Below are positions 8,528 through 17,029 of a stretch of 64,000 nt of DNA, piece by piece. A program made the translations under genes and the position numbers. The notes below the pieces were generated by a model. The model was not told the DNA's origin and made no database searches. It saw only the letters and a list, made by a program, of their open reading frames with translations. How positions within the stretch are numbered: the stretch's first letter is position 1; each line of letters starts with the position of its first letter. The stretch is from Sulfotelmatobacter sp049792875 (GTDB lineage: Bacteria > Acidobacteriota > Terriglobia > Terriglobales > Acidobacteriaceae): the NCBI GenBank assembly GCA_049792875.1, contig JBARBI010000014.1, positions 18,413-82,412 on the forward strand. Reading direction: 5' to 3'.

Positions 8528-10204
8528 TTACCGAGCGCGGTAGAGGATCGCCCGCGCTTGCCCGGTGACATGGATCTCAAGCAATGCCTGCAGATGCCTG
8601 TCCTGCACCACCTGCCAAACGCTGTCGCCCTCGAAAGCGACGACGTAATCGGAATAGTGCGCGGGATCGGCGAGGGCGTGCTCCCATAAGCCGTCGGGAT
8701 CGACCGGCTGAATCCACATGCGGTGATTGCCTTCGTTAATGACGTGCTTGAGCGGAATCCCTGCCCGCTGCAGCGCTCCGACATGATCCCCCAGGGTCAT
8801 CAGGAGCGTCGCATCGGGCGGCAACTTCTGCAGCCAGACCGCGAGTTGGGTTTCGAGTTCATTCCGGGTGCGCATGTTGATCTGAGCTTCTTTCAGGGAA
8901 ATCGGGGTAGCGCGCCAAACGCTGGCATAACTGGCAATCACCAAAACGAGCAGTCCCAGCCCCGATGCCAGACGGACACGGGGACTCCACTCGGACCGCA
9001 CGCTGCGATGCACCAGGATCGCCAGCGCAGTGGCAAAAGCCGGGAGCAACTGCAATCCATACCTTACGTTGTAGTGCGTGAAGGGCCACCAGGACGGGAT
9101 GAAGATCGGTACACCCCCGTACGCCACGGAAAGAGCGTAGAAGGGCACGGGCACGAGCAGGAAGATCAGCGGCAGCCACGCACCCAGAGCAGATGATCCA
9201 CGCGGACTTAGTTGGCGGCGGTACGCCCGCGCCGCGACCGCGACCCCTGCGAGAGCTAACAGTACCCAGGCACGCTGCAGCCATTCGTTCTCGGCTACGT
9301 TGGCTTCCGCGGACTTCAGAAAATAGAGTCCGGCGAGCCCAGGATTGCCACTGCCCGGATGCCCCTGGTTCCCAGTCTGCGTCCTGCGCTCGATCGCCTT
9401 GGCGGAGTAGGGTCCATTCGCGAATTCCAGCGGATTACGATAGACGATTCCGTTGTAGGCGAGCCAGAGCGTTGGGGCGGCGGCGGCGATCAAGATGAAT
9501 TTCGCCACCCCGGCGCGCGGGACTCGGAATGTCTTCGGTCCCTGTGCACTGGCCGGGAGCAAGCTGAGCGATACGACTGCTGCTGCCATCGCCAAGGCCA
9601 GGAACCATCCGTCGTAGCGAGTCAGGCATGCCGCCGCCAGACACAATCCGCACTTTGTGAGGGCCTTCGCCTCCCCACGTATGGACTCGCTGAAATAGAC
9701 AACCGCCCAGATAAAGAACGCCAGATACAACGCTTCGCCCATCGCGGTGGTCTGCAGGTAGATCAGGTTCGGATTCGCGGCATAGATCAACGCGGCGGTC
9801 CAGGCGGCGACGCGTGCGGCCCCATCCGGTGCAGAGTCGCCCGAGAGAGCACCTCGGACCAGGCGGAACATTCCGATCACCCCAAAGACATACGCCACCA
9901 TCGAGGGAATCGAACCGCCCACGCCCCGCCGCCACATTTCTCCGGAGATCAGGAAAGGAATCATCAACAGGTGTGGCAGGGGGAGCCACACGGTTCCGAG
10001 TTGAAGGAGGCCGGGTGTTTTCGAATCGAAGACGCGGCGCGCGATGTTGATGTGGGCAACTGCATCGCCGTAGAGCAGCACATCGGCACGCTGAAAATAG
10101 TACAGGAAGGAAAACACGGAAACGCAGGTCGCCAGCCAGGCCAGGAGCCTGACCTCGGAATCCCAGGGGGAACAGGGTGGCGCGTTTTTCATTTTCTTGG
10201 GCAC
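8528..10204 (-). CDS. polytopic GT-C type glycosyltransferase / membrane protein
   Basis: The 558-aa protein has about ten hydrophobic helices. Its first periplasmic loop carries an acidic motif (Y-G-D-A-V-A-H-I-N-I-A-R-R), as in GT-C (GT39/GT83, ArnT-like) transferases that use polyprenyl-phosphate sugars. A soluble C-terminal part follows the last helix (P-D-A-T-L-L-M-T-L-G-D-H-V-G-A-L). The acceptor is unknown. It is flanked by the PfkB kinase and MgtC genes, probably in the same transcript. The start given is GTG at 10204; an ATG at 10192 is an equal alternative because neither has a strong ribosome-binding site. Confidence 0.75.
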   Translation of the reverse strand: MPKKMKNAPPCSPWDSEVRLLAWLATCVSVFSFLYYFQRADVLLYGDAVAHINIARRVFDSKTPGLLQLGTVWLPLPHLLMIPFLISGEMWRRGVGGSIPSMVAYVFGVIGMFRLVRGALSGDSAPDGAARVAAWTAALIYAANPNLIYLQTTAMGEALYLAFFIWAVVYFSESIRGEAKALTKCGLCLAAACLTRYDGWFLALAMAAAVVSLSLLPASAQGPKTFRVPRAGVAKFILIAAAAPTLWLAYNGIVYRNPLEFANGPYSAKAIERRTQTGNQGHPGSGNPGLAGLYFLKSAEANVAENEWLQRAWVLLALAGVAVAARAYRRQLSPRGSSALGAWLPLIFLLVPVPFYALSVAYGGVPIFIPSWWPFTHYNVRYGLQLLPAFATALAILVHRSVRSEWSPRVRLASGLGLLVLVIASYASVWRATPISLKEAQINMRTRNELETQLAVWLQKLPPDATLLMTLGDHVGALQRAGIPLKHVINEGNHRMWIQPVDPDGLWEHALADPAHYSDYVVAFEGDSVWQVVQDRHLQALLEIHVTGQARAILYRAR

Positions 10205-10246
10205 TGGCGCCTGTCCCGCAAAAAGACCGGGCCCTCTGGAGGCAGA

Positions 10247-11170
10247 CTACTCGAGGTGAGTCAGATCGCGAAAGATCTGAAAGCGCTCGTCGATCTCTTC
10301 CCGGGTGAGCGACTGCAGGCGCTCCGTGCCGAAACGCTCGACGGCAAACGACCCCATGACCCCACCATAGAACAGGGCGCGCTTCAACACCTCGCGGGTG
10401 ACTTCTCCTTGCGACGCAAGGTAACCCATGAATCCACCAGCAAAGGAATCACCGGCACCGGTTGGGTCTTTCACCTCTTCGATCGGCAGCGCCGGCGCGC
10501 GGAACGGATGGTGGCCGATGCCAAATGCGCCCTCGCGAAAGAAAATTGTGGCACCGTATTCGCCGTGCTTGATCACCAGCGCCTGCGGACCCATGGCCAG
10601 CACCTTTTGCGCGGCCCGCGGCAGGTTGGCTTCATGGGCGAGCATCTTCGCTTCGGTGTCGTTGATCAGCAGCACGTTGACGAGTTTCAGTGTTTCTGTA
10701 AGTTCCTGGAGTGCACCCTTGATCCAATAGTTCATCGTGTCGCAGCCGGTCAGCCGGACACCGTTCATCGAGCGCCGAACATTGGCTTGCAGGGTTGGCT
10801 GAATATTCGCCAGGAAAAGGAATTCCGTGTCCTCGTACTCTCTCGGAATACGCGGTTGAAAGGTCTCGAATACGTTCAGGTCGGTGAAATTCGTCTTCGC
10901 TTCGTTGAGGTTGTCGGTGTAGGAACCGCCCCAGCGGAAGGTCTTGCCCTTGGCTCGCTCCAGACCTCGGATGTCGATGCCGTGCTGATGAAAAACGTTC
11001 TCCTGCTCGGGGCCGAAGTCGTCGCCAACGACGGCCACCACGCGCACCTTGGTGAAATAACTGGCCGCCAATGAGAAGTAGGTAGCCGCGCCACCCAGAA
11101 TGTTCTTGACGCTGCCCGAGGGAGAAGTAACGTCATCAAATGCAACCGAACCGACTACGAGAATACTCAT
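10247..11170 (-). CDS. PfkB/ribokinase-family nucleoside or sugar kinase
   Basis: The 307-aa protein has the two PfkB signatures. The N-terminal G-G-A-A-T-Y-F-S-L-A-A contains the substrate-binding Gly-Gly, and the C-terminal D-P-T-G-A-G-D-S-F-A-G-G (residues 235-246) has the catalytic base at Asp241. It follows mtnP by 54 bp on the same strand. PfkB kinases next to MTA phosphorylase often act on adenosine or on 5-substituted ribose, so a role in purine or methylthioribose salvage is a reasonable inference, but the substrate cannot be read from sequence. Confidence 0.88.
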   Translation of the reverse strand: MSILVVGSVAFDDVTSPSGSVKNILGGAATYFSLAASYFTKVRVVAVVGDDFGPEQENVFHQHGIDIRGLERAKGKTFRWGGSYTDNLNEAKTNFTDLNVFETFQPRIPREYEDTEFLFLANIQPTLQANVRRSMNGVRLTGCDTMNYWIKGALQELTETLKLVNVLLINDTEAKMLAHEANLPRAAQKVLAMGPQALVIKHGEYGATIFFREGAFGIGHHPFRAPALPIEEVKDPTGAGDSFAGGFMGYLASQGEVTREVLKRALFYGGVMGSFAVERFGTERLQSLTREEIDERFQIFRDLTHLE

Positions 11171-11192
11171 CCGTGAATCCTGTCTTTTAGCA

Positions 11193-11220
11193 GTGGTTAG
11201 TGAATAGTAGATAGTCAGGC
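11193..11220. repeat. tandem heptamer array (GTGAATA type) between mtnP and the PfkB gene
   Basis: Four consecutive 7-bp units begin with GT and mostly end in TA: GTGGTTA, GTGAATA, GTAGATA, GTCAGGC. The 7-bp period is the same as in the GATTGTT arrays elsewhere in the window, but the motif differs and no inverted partner is visible here. Confidence 0.55.
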
Positions 11221-11224
11221 GATC

Positions 11225-12088
11225 TTATTTCACATACTTGCCGAGAATCAGCTTCAACTTTTTCTTCGTTGCGACAGGAATCTTTTTAGGATCCGTAAGG
11301 ATCGCATGGGCGAGCGCCGATCCGCATTTGCACGAACGTTGGCGCGGCATCGCGGCCACGGTCTCGCGGACCACTTTCGTGGCGTTCTCTGCATTCTTCA
11401 GCAGCACGGCGACGATCTGATCGACCGTCACAGAATCGTGATGGGGGTGCCAGCAGTCGTAATCCGTGACCATGGCAACCGTGACGTAACAAAGCTCCGC
11501 TTCGCGCGCCAGCTTCGCTTCCTGCAGGTTGGTCATGCCAATCACGTCCATGCCCAGGCCGCGATAGACGTTCGATTCCGCCTTGGTGGAAAACTGAGGT
11601 CCCTCCATGCACAGGTAGGTGCCACCGTGTTTGCCGACGACGCCAATCTTTTTGCAGGCGGACTCGACCACGCCCGCAAGCTCTCCACAGACCGGATCGG
11701 CGAAGGCGATGTGGGCTACCACCCCGCCGCCGAAGAAAGTGTCCACGCGGTGACGCGTTCGATCGAAGAACTGATCAGGAATGACAAAATCCAGCGGCTT
11801 GTGCTCTACCTTCAGCGACCCGACCGCGGAGATCGAGACGATGCGCTCCACCCCAAGTTGCTTGAACCCGTGAATATTCGCGCGGAAATTGAGTTCACTG
11901 GGCAGGATGCGATGGCCGCGTCCGTGGCGCGCCAGAAATGCCACCTTGCGCCCTTCCAGCGTGCCGCACACATAGGCGTCGGATGGCGCGCCGAACGGCG
12001 TCTTCACCCGCACTTCCTTGACCTTGCTCAGCCCGGGCATGGAGTACAACCCGCTGCCGCCGATAATTCCGATTTCCGCTTGCGCCAA
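11225..12088 (-). CDS. mtnP: S-methyl-5'-thioadenosine phosphorylase MtnP
   Basis: MtnP splits 5'-methylthioadenosine with phosphate into adenine and methylthioribose-1-phosphate (methionine and purine salvage). The 287-aa protein has the phosphate-binding G-I-I-G-G-S-G-L-Y, the A-R-H-G-R-G-H-R block, C-M-E-G-P-Q-F-S-T, and T-D-Y-D-C-W-H, whose Asp pair is typical of adenine-specific enzymes rather than guanine-specific PNP. The start is TTG at 12088, four bases after a strong GGAGG. It is the first gene of the long minus-strand block; a TATAAT lies about 40 bp upstream. Confidence 0.93.
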   Translation of the reverse strand: MAQAEIGIIGGSGLYSMPGLSKVKEVRVKTPFGAPSDAYVCGTLEGRKVAFLARHGRGHRILPSELNFRANIHGFKQLGVERIVSISAVGSLKVEHKPLDFVIPDQFFDRTRHRVDTFFGGGVVAHIAFADPVCGELAGVVESACKKIGVVGKHGGTYLCMEGPQFSTKAESNVYRGLGMDVIGMTNLQEAKLAREAELCYVTVAMVTDYDCWHPHHDSVTVDQIVAVLLKNAENATKVVRETVAAMPRQRSCKCGSALAHAILTDPKKIPVATKKKLKLILGKYVK

Positions 12089-12129
12089 TCACCCTCCAGA
12101 ACGTGTGCGCGTCGCCAGTCAAACTGGTG

Positions 12130-12135
12130 ATTATA
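12130..12135 (-). promoter_or_regulatory. candidate -10 box (TATAAT) for the mtnP operon
   Basis: On the minus strand a perfect TATAAT, directly preceded by TG, lies about 42 nt upstream of the mtnP TTG start. This leaves a leader of about 35 nt that includes the GGAGG site. No good -35 element is visible at 16-18 bp. Confidence 0.45.
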
Positions 12136-12218
12136 CAGGACGGGTATCCGGTGTCTGCGCCCCGGCGGCGACGGAGTTTGAGCGCTCGCCCTGTGGCCGG
12201 TGGCGAGGCGAGGGGCGC

Positions 12219-12224
12219 TACAAT
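12219..12224 (+). promoter_or_regulatory. candidate -10 box (TACAAT) for a leaderless transcript
   Basis: TACAAT ends 7 nt before the ATG at 12232 and no Shine-Dalgarno sequence precedes that ATG. This spacing would place the transcription start at or next to the A of the start codon. The -35 region is poor. Confidence 0.35.
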
Positions 12225-12231
12225 TTGGTAC

Positions 12232-13497
12232 ATGAGGTGTCGTACCGCAGTTTGCGCACTGCTCTTGCTGTGCGGTTTCAGCTTGGCGCAAGACACGCCC
12301 GCGTCTCCATCCGAGCCAAAATCCGTCACCGTCCCCGCAGCCATCGATCACAACCGCGTGATCGTCAACGCCGACATACCGCTCCCCGACGGTTCCACGG
12401 AGCGCGTTCGTGCGTGGGTAGATAACGGCAACCCCGATCTGTACCTCTCTCGACGGGTAGCCGCGCTGTTAGGACTCGCGGTATCGTGCACGGATCAGGA
12501 GTGCTCCTCTCTTCCTCCGCGAGCGATCACTGTGGGCGGCATGACGATCCCGCTGGAAAGTTTGAAAGAAGCCAGGATTCCGCTGAAGCCCGTGAGTGCG
12601 GCATCGGTGCTGGCAGCCGGCATGAACGTTGAAATCAACCTGCCGTCGAGTATCCTTCGCCGCTATGACGTGCTCGTTGATTTCCCCGGGCGCCAGTTCT
12701 CAATCGGGGCGCCAGGCACAATTCATTTTCGAGGGCCCAGCGGCAAGGTGCAGATCAACCCGGGGAATGGCCTGATCCAGGTTCCCAGCCAGATCGAGAA
12801 CAAGAAATACAATCTGGCCCTCGACCTGGGCGCGTGCATTAGCTTTCTTGCGTCGGAATTATTCGACAAGTTGGCCGCGGCGCATCCGGATTGGCCGCAC
12901 ATGACGGGTGCGGTGGGCTCGGCCAACATGTGGGGCCTCGACGAAGAACCCAAGTGGAAGGTGATGCGCGCGGAGCGAATACAATACGGTCCGCTGTTTC
13001 TGGCCAACGTAGCACTTGTGGATTTCCCGAAGGGCAGAGTGGAGTTTTTTGAAAAGCGCGCGGGGGTGCCGACGGCCGGTCTTCTGGGGTCGAACGTGTT
13101 GCTCAACTACCGCGTCGGCCTTGACTACGCGCACTCGACGGTCTATTTCGAGTTTGGCCGCATGTTTAACTTTCCGGACTTTGATGTCATCGGAGTGGTG
13201 CTACGGCCAGAGGATGATGGGCGATTTACGATCCTCGGTGTCGCGGACTTTGACGGCAAACCCTCCGTACCGCAAGGACCTGACGGCGTCCTGCCTGGCG
13301 ATCATCTCATCGCCGTGAACGACATTCCGGTTCGTGGGTCGACAATGGGCCAGGTGTGGGCGATGCTCGGAGGAACCCCAGGCCAGGAGCGCAGATTGAC
13401 GATCGAGCGCTCAGGGCGGCAATTCGCTGTCACGGCGATGGTGCAACACTTCCTGGGAGAAGTTCTAGACGAAAAAGAAAATAAGAAAAAAAGGTAG
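12232..13497 (+). CDS. secreted retropepsin-like aspartyl protease with C-terminal PDZ domain
   Basis: The 421-aa protein begins with a clear signal peptide (A-L-L-L-L-C-G-F-S-L-A-Q), which decides the ATG at 12232 over upstream in-frame starts. Two aspartyl-protease-like lobes follow. The first has V-D-N-G-N-P-D-L-Y-L and the second A-L-D-L-G-A-C-I-S-F-L. Neither is the classical D-[ST]-G; this is common in the Asp_protease_2/retropepsin-like families of environmental bacteria, so activity is uncertain. A PDZ domain occupies about residues 325-405 (V-L-P-G-D-H-L-I-A-V-N-D). It ends back to back with the convergent zincin gene. Confidence 0.75.
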   Translation: MRCRTAVCALLLLCGFSLAQDTPASPSEPKSVTVPAAIDHNRVIVNADIPLPDGSTERVRAWVDNGNPDLYLSRRVAALLGLAVSCTDQECSSLPPRAITVGGMTIPLESLKEARIPLKPVSAASVLAAGMNVEINLPSSILRRYDVLVDFPGRQFSIGAPGTIHFRGPSGKVQINPGNGLIQVPSQIENKKYNLALDLGACISFLASELFDKLAAAHPDWPHMTGAVGSANMWGLDEEPKWKVMRAERIQYGPLFLANVALVDFPKGRVEFFEKRAGVPTAGLLGSNVLLNYRVGLDYAHSTVYFEFGRMFNFPDFDVIGVVLRPEDDGRFTILGVADFDGKPSVPQGPDGVLPGDHLIAVNDIPVRGSTMGQVWAMLGGTPGQERRLTIERSGRQFAVTAMVQHFLGEVLDEKENKKKR

Positions 13498-15057
13498 CTA
13501 AGGCTTGGCTTCCTTCGCGACCGGTGCCACTGCAAAAACTTCCCTTTCCAGGATCGAAGTCGTGGCCGCGTCCAGGCTCTCGCTGACGAACACCGTATCA
13601 CCCTGCTCCTCGATCACCACAGGGCCGTCCTCGGTTGTCCAGGCGTGGCGGCCTTTGAGCAGACTTGTTTTGCTCTCGCCATCCTGTGCGACGGCTGCAG
13701 ACTCCTGCGCCGGACTTCCGACCTCCTCGACCTTTTTGTAGCGCTGTGACAGCGACCGCGCGTAGATCCCGGCGAACTCCGCGGCCTTATCGGCGCCGGA
13801 CCAGCGCGACACGTAGAGTAGACCCAAAGGCGCTGTGGCGGGATCCGCGTGAGAATCTGGCGTGAGCTTCGCGGCGTAGTAATATCCGCCGCGCCACTCC
13901 GGAAACAGGCGCTTCGATGACGGCTTCCCCGCATACTGCTCGATCAGCACGGCCACGTCGAATTCGCCCATCGCGCCGATGTCAAACTTCTGATAATCCT
14001 TGAAATCATGCTTAAAATCAGGCACTCGCATGGGTTCGATCTTCTCGCCCGACAAGTAAGTCTCCGGCTGCATGATCTGGCGGGTGGTGTGGGGAGGATT
14101 TTGCAAAACGCCGGCGAATGCCTTCTCCTTGCCGCCTTTCTGCATCAACTTGACCACGAACTCCATGCCGTAGCTGTAGGGGAACGTGAGTGACTCTTTC
14201 ATGAAAATTGGCGCCGTGTTGAAGACCTTGGTGCCGGGCGTGCCCGTGAGAGTCTCCTCTTCCATTGCATCGACCAAGGCGGGAGAATTGGCGATCGAGT
14301 GCCCGGTCGGCGCCATCGCATATTGAAACATCATAGCCTGGGCCTGGCCCTCGATGACCGCTTCACGTGCGTTGTCGATCTCGTCGTTTTCGATGTCGGC
14401 AGGGGTCGGATCTTTCTTGATCTCGGCCAGATCTTTTTCGCCTTTTTTCATCCACTTCTGCAGGCCGACGGACTGATCCTGGAGCGCGTGTGTCAACTCG
14501 TGCGCCATCACCGGCTCCTGCTCTTCGATCGGTACCCAGTCGAGCAGGTTCACGGTTTTTGTTTTTGGGTCATAGTAGCCAGCGACTTCCTCCCGCAGGA
14601 GCGCGACAAGAAAGGTTTCCAGATTGAACTCGCGCGGCAGGAGTCCAAATTTCTTGAGCACCAGTTCCGACCGCCGCAGGCGCTGCGTATCTTCGTCGTC
14701 CAGGTGCTTGGTGAGATAGGAAACGACTTCGTCGCGGCTGGTCAGCTTGCGCTTCACTTCCCTTTTTATGGGCAGGCCGGTCTGCTTGCTGTCGAACTCC
14801 AGAATCTCATCGATGGAATGGAAGAGTTCCTCGGCTTGACGAGGGGTGATCTTGACTTCATCCTTCGCAGGTTCTTCTTTCGGAGGAGAAGGCTTGGGTT
14901 GCTCCTGCGAAGCAGAGGGTTGTGCGGGCTGGTCCGCGGGCTTGTTGGCCGGAGCATCTTGTGCGCTCGCCGGCCACAGCGCGCACGCGGCCACGGCCAG
15001 CCCAACCGCTAAAAACCAGCGAAGAATCCCTCGGGAACACCCTTTGCCTTTATCCAT
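13498..15057 (-). CDS. exported putative zinc metallopeptidase (HExxH protein of unknown family)
   Basis: The 519-aa protein has an N-terminal signal segment ending near A-S-A-Q-D-A-P, then a Pro/Gln/Lys-rich linker (about residues 35-70) and a mixed domain. The zincin motif H-E-L-T-H is at His186-Glu187-His190 (M-A-H-E-L-T-H-A-L-Q-D-Q), preceded by A-G-Y-Y-D-P-K-T-K. A second Glu, perhaps the third ligand, may lie in E-A-V-I-E-G-Q-A-Q. I do not recognise a named peptidase family. It is convergent with the aspartyl protease gene, the two stop codons being adjacent, and divergent from the methyltransferase gene. Confidence 0.75.
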   Translation of the reverse strand: MDKGKGCSRGILRWFLAVGLAVAACALWPASAQDAPANKPADQPAQPSASQEQPKPSPPKEEPAKDEVKITPRQAEELFHSIDEILEFDSKQTGLPIKREVKRKLTSRDEVVSYLTKHLDDEDTQRLRRSELVLKKFGLLPREFNLETFLVALLREEVAGYYDPKTKTVNLLDWVPIEEQEPVMAHELTHALQDQSVGLQKWMKKGEKDLAEIKKDPTPADIENDEIDNAREAVIEGQAQAMMFQYAMAPTGHSIANSPALVDAMEEETLTGTPGTKVFNTAPIFMKESLTFPYSYGMEFVVKLMQKGGKEKAFAGVLQNPPHTTRQIMQPETYLSGEKIEPMRVPDFKHDFKDYQKFDIGAMGEFDVAVLIEQYAGKPSSKRLFPEWRGGYYYAAKLTPDSHADPATAPLGLLYVSRWSGADKAAEFAGIYARSLSQRYKKVEEVGSPAQESAAVAQDGESKTSLLKGRHAWTTEDGPVVIEEQGDTVFVSESLDAATTSILEREVFAVAPVAKEAKP

Positions 15058-15081
15058 TAAGATTGAGTCTATACGTTTCCG

Positions 15082-15087
15082 TATACT
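15082..15087 (+). promoter_or_regulatory. candidate -10 box (TATACT) for a leaderless transcript
   Basis: TATACT ends 8 nt before the ATG at 15096 of the methyltransferase gene. There is no Shine-Dalgarno sequence between them, so transcription may begin at the start codon. No -35 consensus is seen. Confidence 0.35.
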
Positions 15088-15095
15088 TCTCCCTC

Positions 15096-15752
15096 ATGAC
15101 TACCACCAAGCCCGTCATTCTCTGGACTTCGAGCGAGCATGCCCGCGATTATCTGGAACGCGCGGACTCGATTTCCCATCGGAGCGAGGGGGAATCGGCC
15201 CTGCTCGAATTCATTCCGCTTAGCACAAGGCGCATACTCGACCTGGGCACCGGCGACGGACGACTGCTGGCTCTGGTCCGAGAGGAATTGGTCCGGCGAG
15301 AGCACCCTGATACCGATGCTGTGGCCGTGGATTTCTCTCCCGCGATGTTGGAGGCTGCTCGCAAGCGCTTTGCCGCAGAACCTTCCGTGAGAGTCATCAC
15401 TCACAATCTGGACGAACCTCTTCCCGCTCTGGGCAAGTTCGATGCGGTTATCTCCAGCTTCGCGATTCATCATCTCGTGCACGAACGCAAGCGTGTGCTT
15501 CACGCCGAGATTTTCGGTCTGCTGAATCCGGGCGGCGTCTTCTGCAATCTGGAGCACGTGGCTTCGCCTACCCCGCGGTTGCACCGGGAGTTTCTGGAGC
15601 GAATCGGATTTACGGTTGAGACCGAGGATCCGTCGAACAAGTTGTTAGATGTCGAGACCCAGCTCGGGTGGTTGCGCGAGATCGGGTTTGTGGATGTGGA
15701 TTGCGCGTGGAAATGGCGGGAGTTGGCGCTGCTGGTTGGAGGGAAAGCGTAA
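15096..15752 (+). CDS. class I SAM-dependent methyltransferase
   Basis: The 218-aa protein has the SAM-binding motif I of class I methyltransferases (R-I-L-D-L-G-T-G-D-G-R-L-L). Motif II is D-A-V-A-V-D-F-S-P-A-M-L and a motif-IV-like segment is F-D-A-V-I-S-S-F-A-I-H-H-L. The substrate cannot be inferred; small-molecule methyltransferases with this layout are common. The ATG at 15096 is preferred because it directly precedes the conserved region, and longer in-frame extensions would overlap the divergent zincin gene. Confidence 0.82.
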   Translation: MTTTKPVILWTSSEHARDYLERADSISHRSEGESALLEFIPLSTRRILDLGTGDGRLLALVREELVRREHPDTDAVAVDFSPAMLEAARKRFAAEPSVRVITHNLDEPLPALGKFDAVISSFAIHHLVHERKRVLHAEIFGLLNPGGVFCNLEHVASPTPRLHREFLERIGFTVETEDPSNKLLDVETQLGWLREIGFVDVDCAWKWRELALLVGGKA

Positions 15753-15893
15753 TGCACACCGGCATTGATCCATATGCTGCATAGTAAAAACACCCCGCGC
15801 TTTCCGGTCGTCACAGGATGTGCAGGGATCTTTTCGATCCTCAAACCGATTCACTGCTCGCGAATCAGCATGCTCCGCTCGGGATGACAGGAA

Positions 15894-16988
15894 CTATGAG
15901 TCGCTGACTTGCCTTGCGACCCATTCTCCCGCTTCCCGCGTCCCGAGCGTGCCCCCGATGTCCGGCGTGGTCTTTTTCTGGCGAACGGCTTCCAAGACCG
16001 CGGCTTCGATCTTCGCTGCTTCCCTCGCCATCCCGAGATGACCGAGCATCATGGCCGCAGTCAAGATCGCCCCGAAGGGATTTGCCATGTTCTTACCTGC
16101 GATTGGCGGGGCGGAGCCGTGGACGGGTTCAAACATTGACGTCTTGCCAGGATGAATATTGCCGCTGGCAGCCATGCCCAAGCCACCCTGCAGGCCTGCG
16201 GCCAGGTCTGTAATGATGTCGCCGAACATGTTGTTGGTGACGATGACGTCGAACTGGCGGGGATCGCGGACCATCTGCATGCAGAGTGCGTCCACGTACA
16301 TGTGGTGCGCGGTGATTTGCGGATATTCGGCGCTGACCGCCTTAAACACACGCTGCCACAGGCCTCCGGCGTGGGTCATGGCATTCGACTTGTCGCTCAT
16401 CAGGACTTTGTTGCGCGGGGAGCCGTCAAGTTTCGTGTGCCGCTCGCAGTATTCAAAGGCGTAGCGGATGATCCGCTCTACGCCTTTGCGGGTGTTGATG
16501 TCCTCTTGGGTAGCGATCTCGTCGGGGGTGCCCTGCTTGAAGACGCCGCCCGCGTCGGTATAGACGCCTTCGGTATTCTCGCGGAGCACCACGAAATCTA
16601 CGTCTTTGGGCTCGACTTCCTTCAGCGGACACAATGCTGCATCGAGCAACCGGACCGGGCGCACGTTGGCGTAGAGATCCATCTTGAAGCGCATGCCCAG
16701 CAGAATCTCTTTGGCATGGACGTTGGTGTTGACCCGGGGATCGCCGAAGGCACCGACCAGGATGGCGTCGAAGTCGCGGGCTAGCATGACGAAGCCGTCG
16801 GGAGGAACCGTGACTTGATCGCGCAGGTAGCGAGCGGCGCCCCAGTCGAAGTCGGTCAATTCGACGTTGGCTCCCGAGGCCTGGATGATCTTCACGGCTT
16901 GGGGTATGACCTCCTGGCCGATACCGTCCCCGGGGATGACCGCAATGCGCTTCTTTTTGGGCGCTGGCTTTTGCTTTTTCGAGTCCAC
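15894..16988 (-). CDS. isocitrate/isopropylmalate dehydrogenase family enzyme (3-isopropylmalate dehydrogenase-like)
   Basis: This is an NAD(P)-dependent beta-decarboxylating dehydrogenase. The 364-aa protein has the N-terminal I-P-G-D-G-I-G-Q-E-V, the substrate segment A-N-V-R-P-V-R, and R-E-N-T-E-G-V-Y-T-D. The metal-site signature N-M-F-G-D-I-I-T-D-L-A-A-G-L-Q-G-G-L-G-M is followed by E-P-V-H-G-S-A-P. R-E-N-T-E-G is also found in isocitrate, homoisocitrate and tartrate dehydrogenases, so substrate assignment is uncertain. No other leucine genes are nearby. A basic Lys-rich leader (K-P-A-P-K-K-K-R) precedes the domain. Confidence 0.88.
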   Translation of the reverse strand: MDSKKQKPAPKKKRIAVIPGDGIGQEVIPQAVKIIQASGANVELTDFDWGAARYLRDQVTVPPDGFVMLARDFDAILVGAFGDPRVNTNVHAKEILLGMRFKMDLYANVRPVRLLDAALCPLKEVEPKDVDFVVLRENTEGVYTDAGGVFKQGTPDEIATQEDINTRKGVERIIRYAFEYCERHTKLDGSPRNKVLMSDKSNAMTHAGGLWQRVFKAVSAEYPQITAHHMYVDALCMQMVRDPRQFDVIVTNNMFGDIITDLAAGLQGGLGMAASGNIHPGKTSMFEPVHGSAPPIAGKNMANPFGAILTAAMMLGHLGMAREAAKIEAAVLEAVRQKKTTPDIGGTLGTREAGEWVARQVSDS

Positions 16989-17011
16989 GGCAGGAAAGTT
17001 AACACAATCGC

Positions 17012-17017
17012 TATAAT
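17012..17017 (+). promoter_or_regulatory. candidate -10 box (TATAAT) for ygfZ
   Basis: A perfect TATAAT ends 12 nt before the ygfZ ATG at 17030. The leader would be very short (about 5 nt) and no Shine-Dalgarno sequence is present. The -35 region is weak. Confidence 0.4.
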
Positions 17018-17029
17018 CGAACTACCGGT

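Noticed and set aside
9359..11074. Long plus-strand open frame of 571 codons antisense to the GT-C and PfkB genes
   Set aside because: It is a high-GC shadow frame. The minus-strand genes have clear family motifs, and the plus-strand translation has no recognisable domain and is rich in Arg, Gly and His.
12103..12231. Upstream in-frame start of the aspartyl protease gene
   Set aside because: The stretch overlaps the mtnP promoter region, and the ATG at 12232 begins a clear signal peptide.
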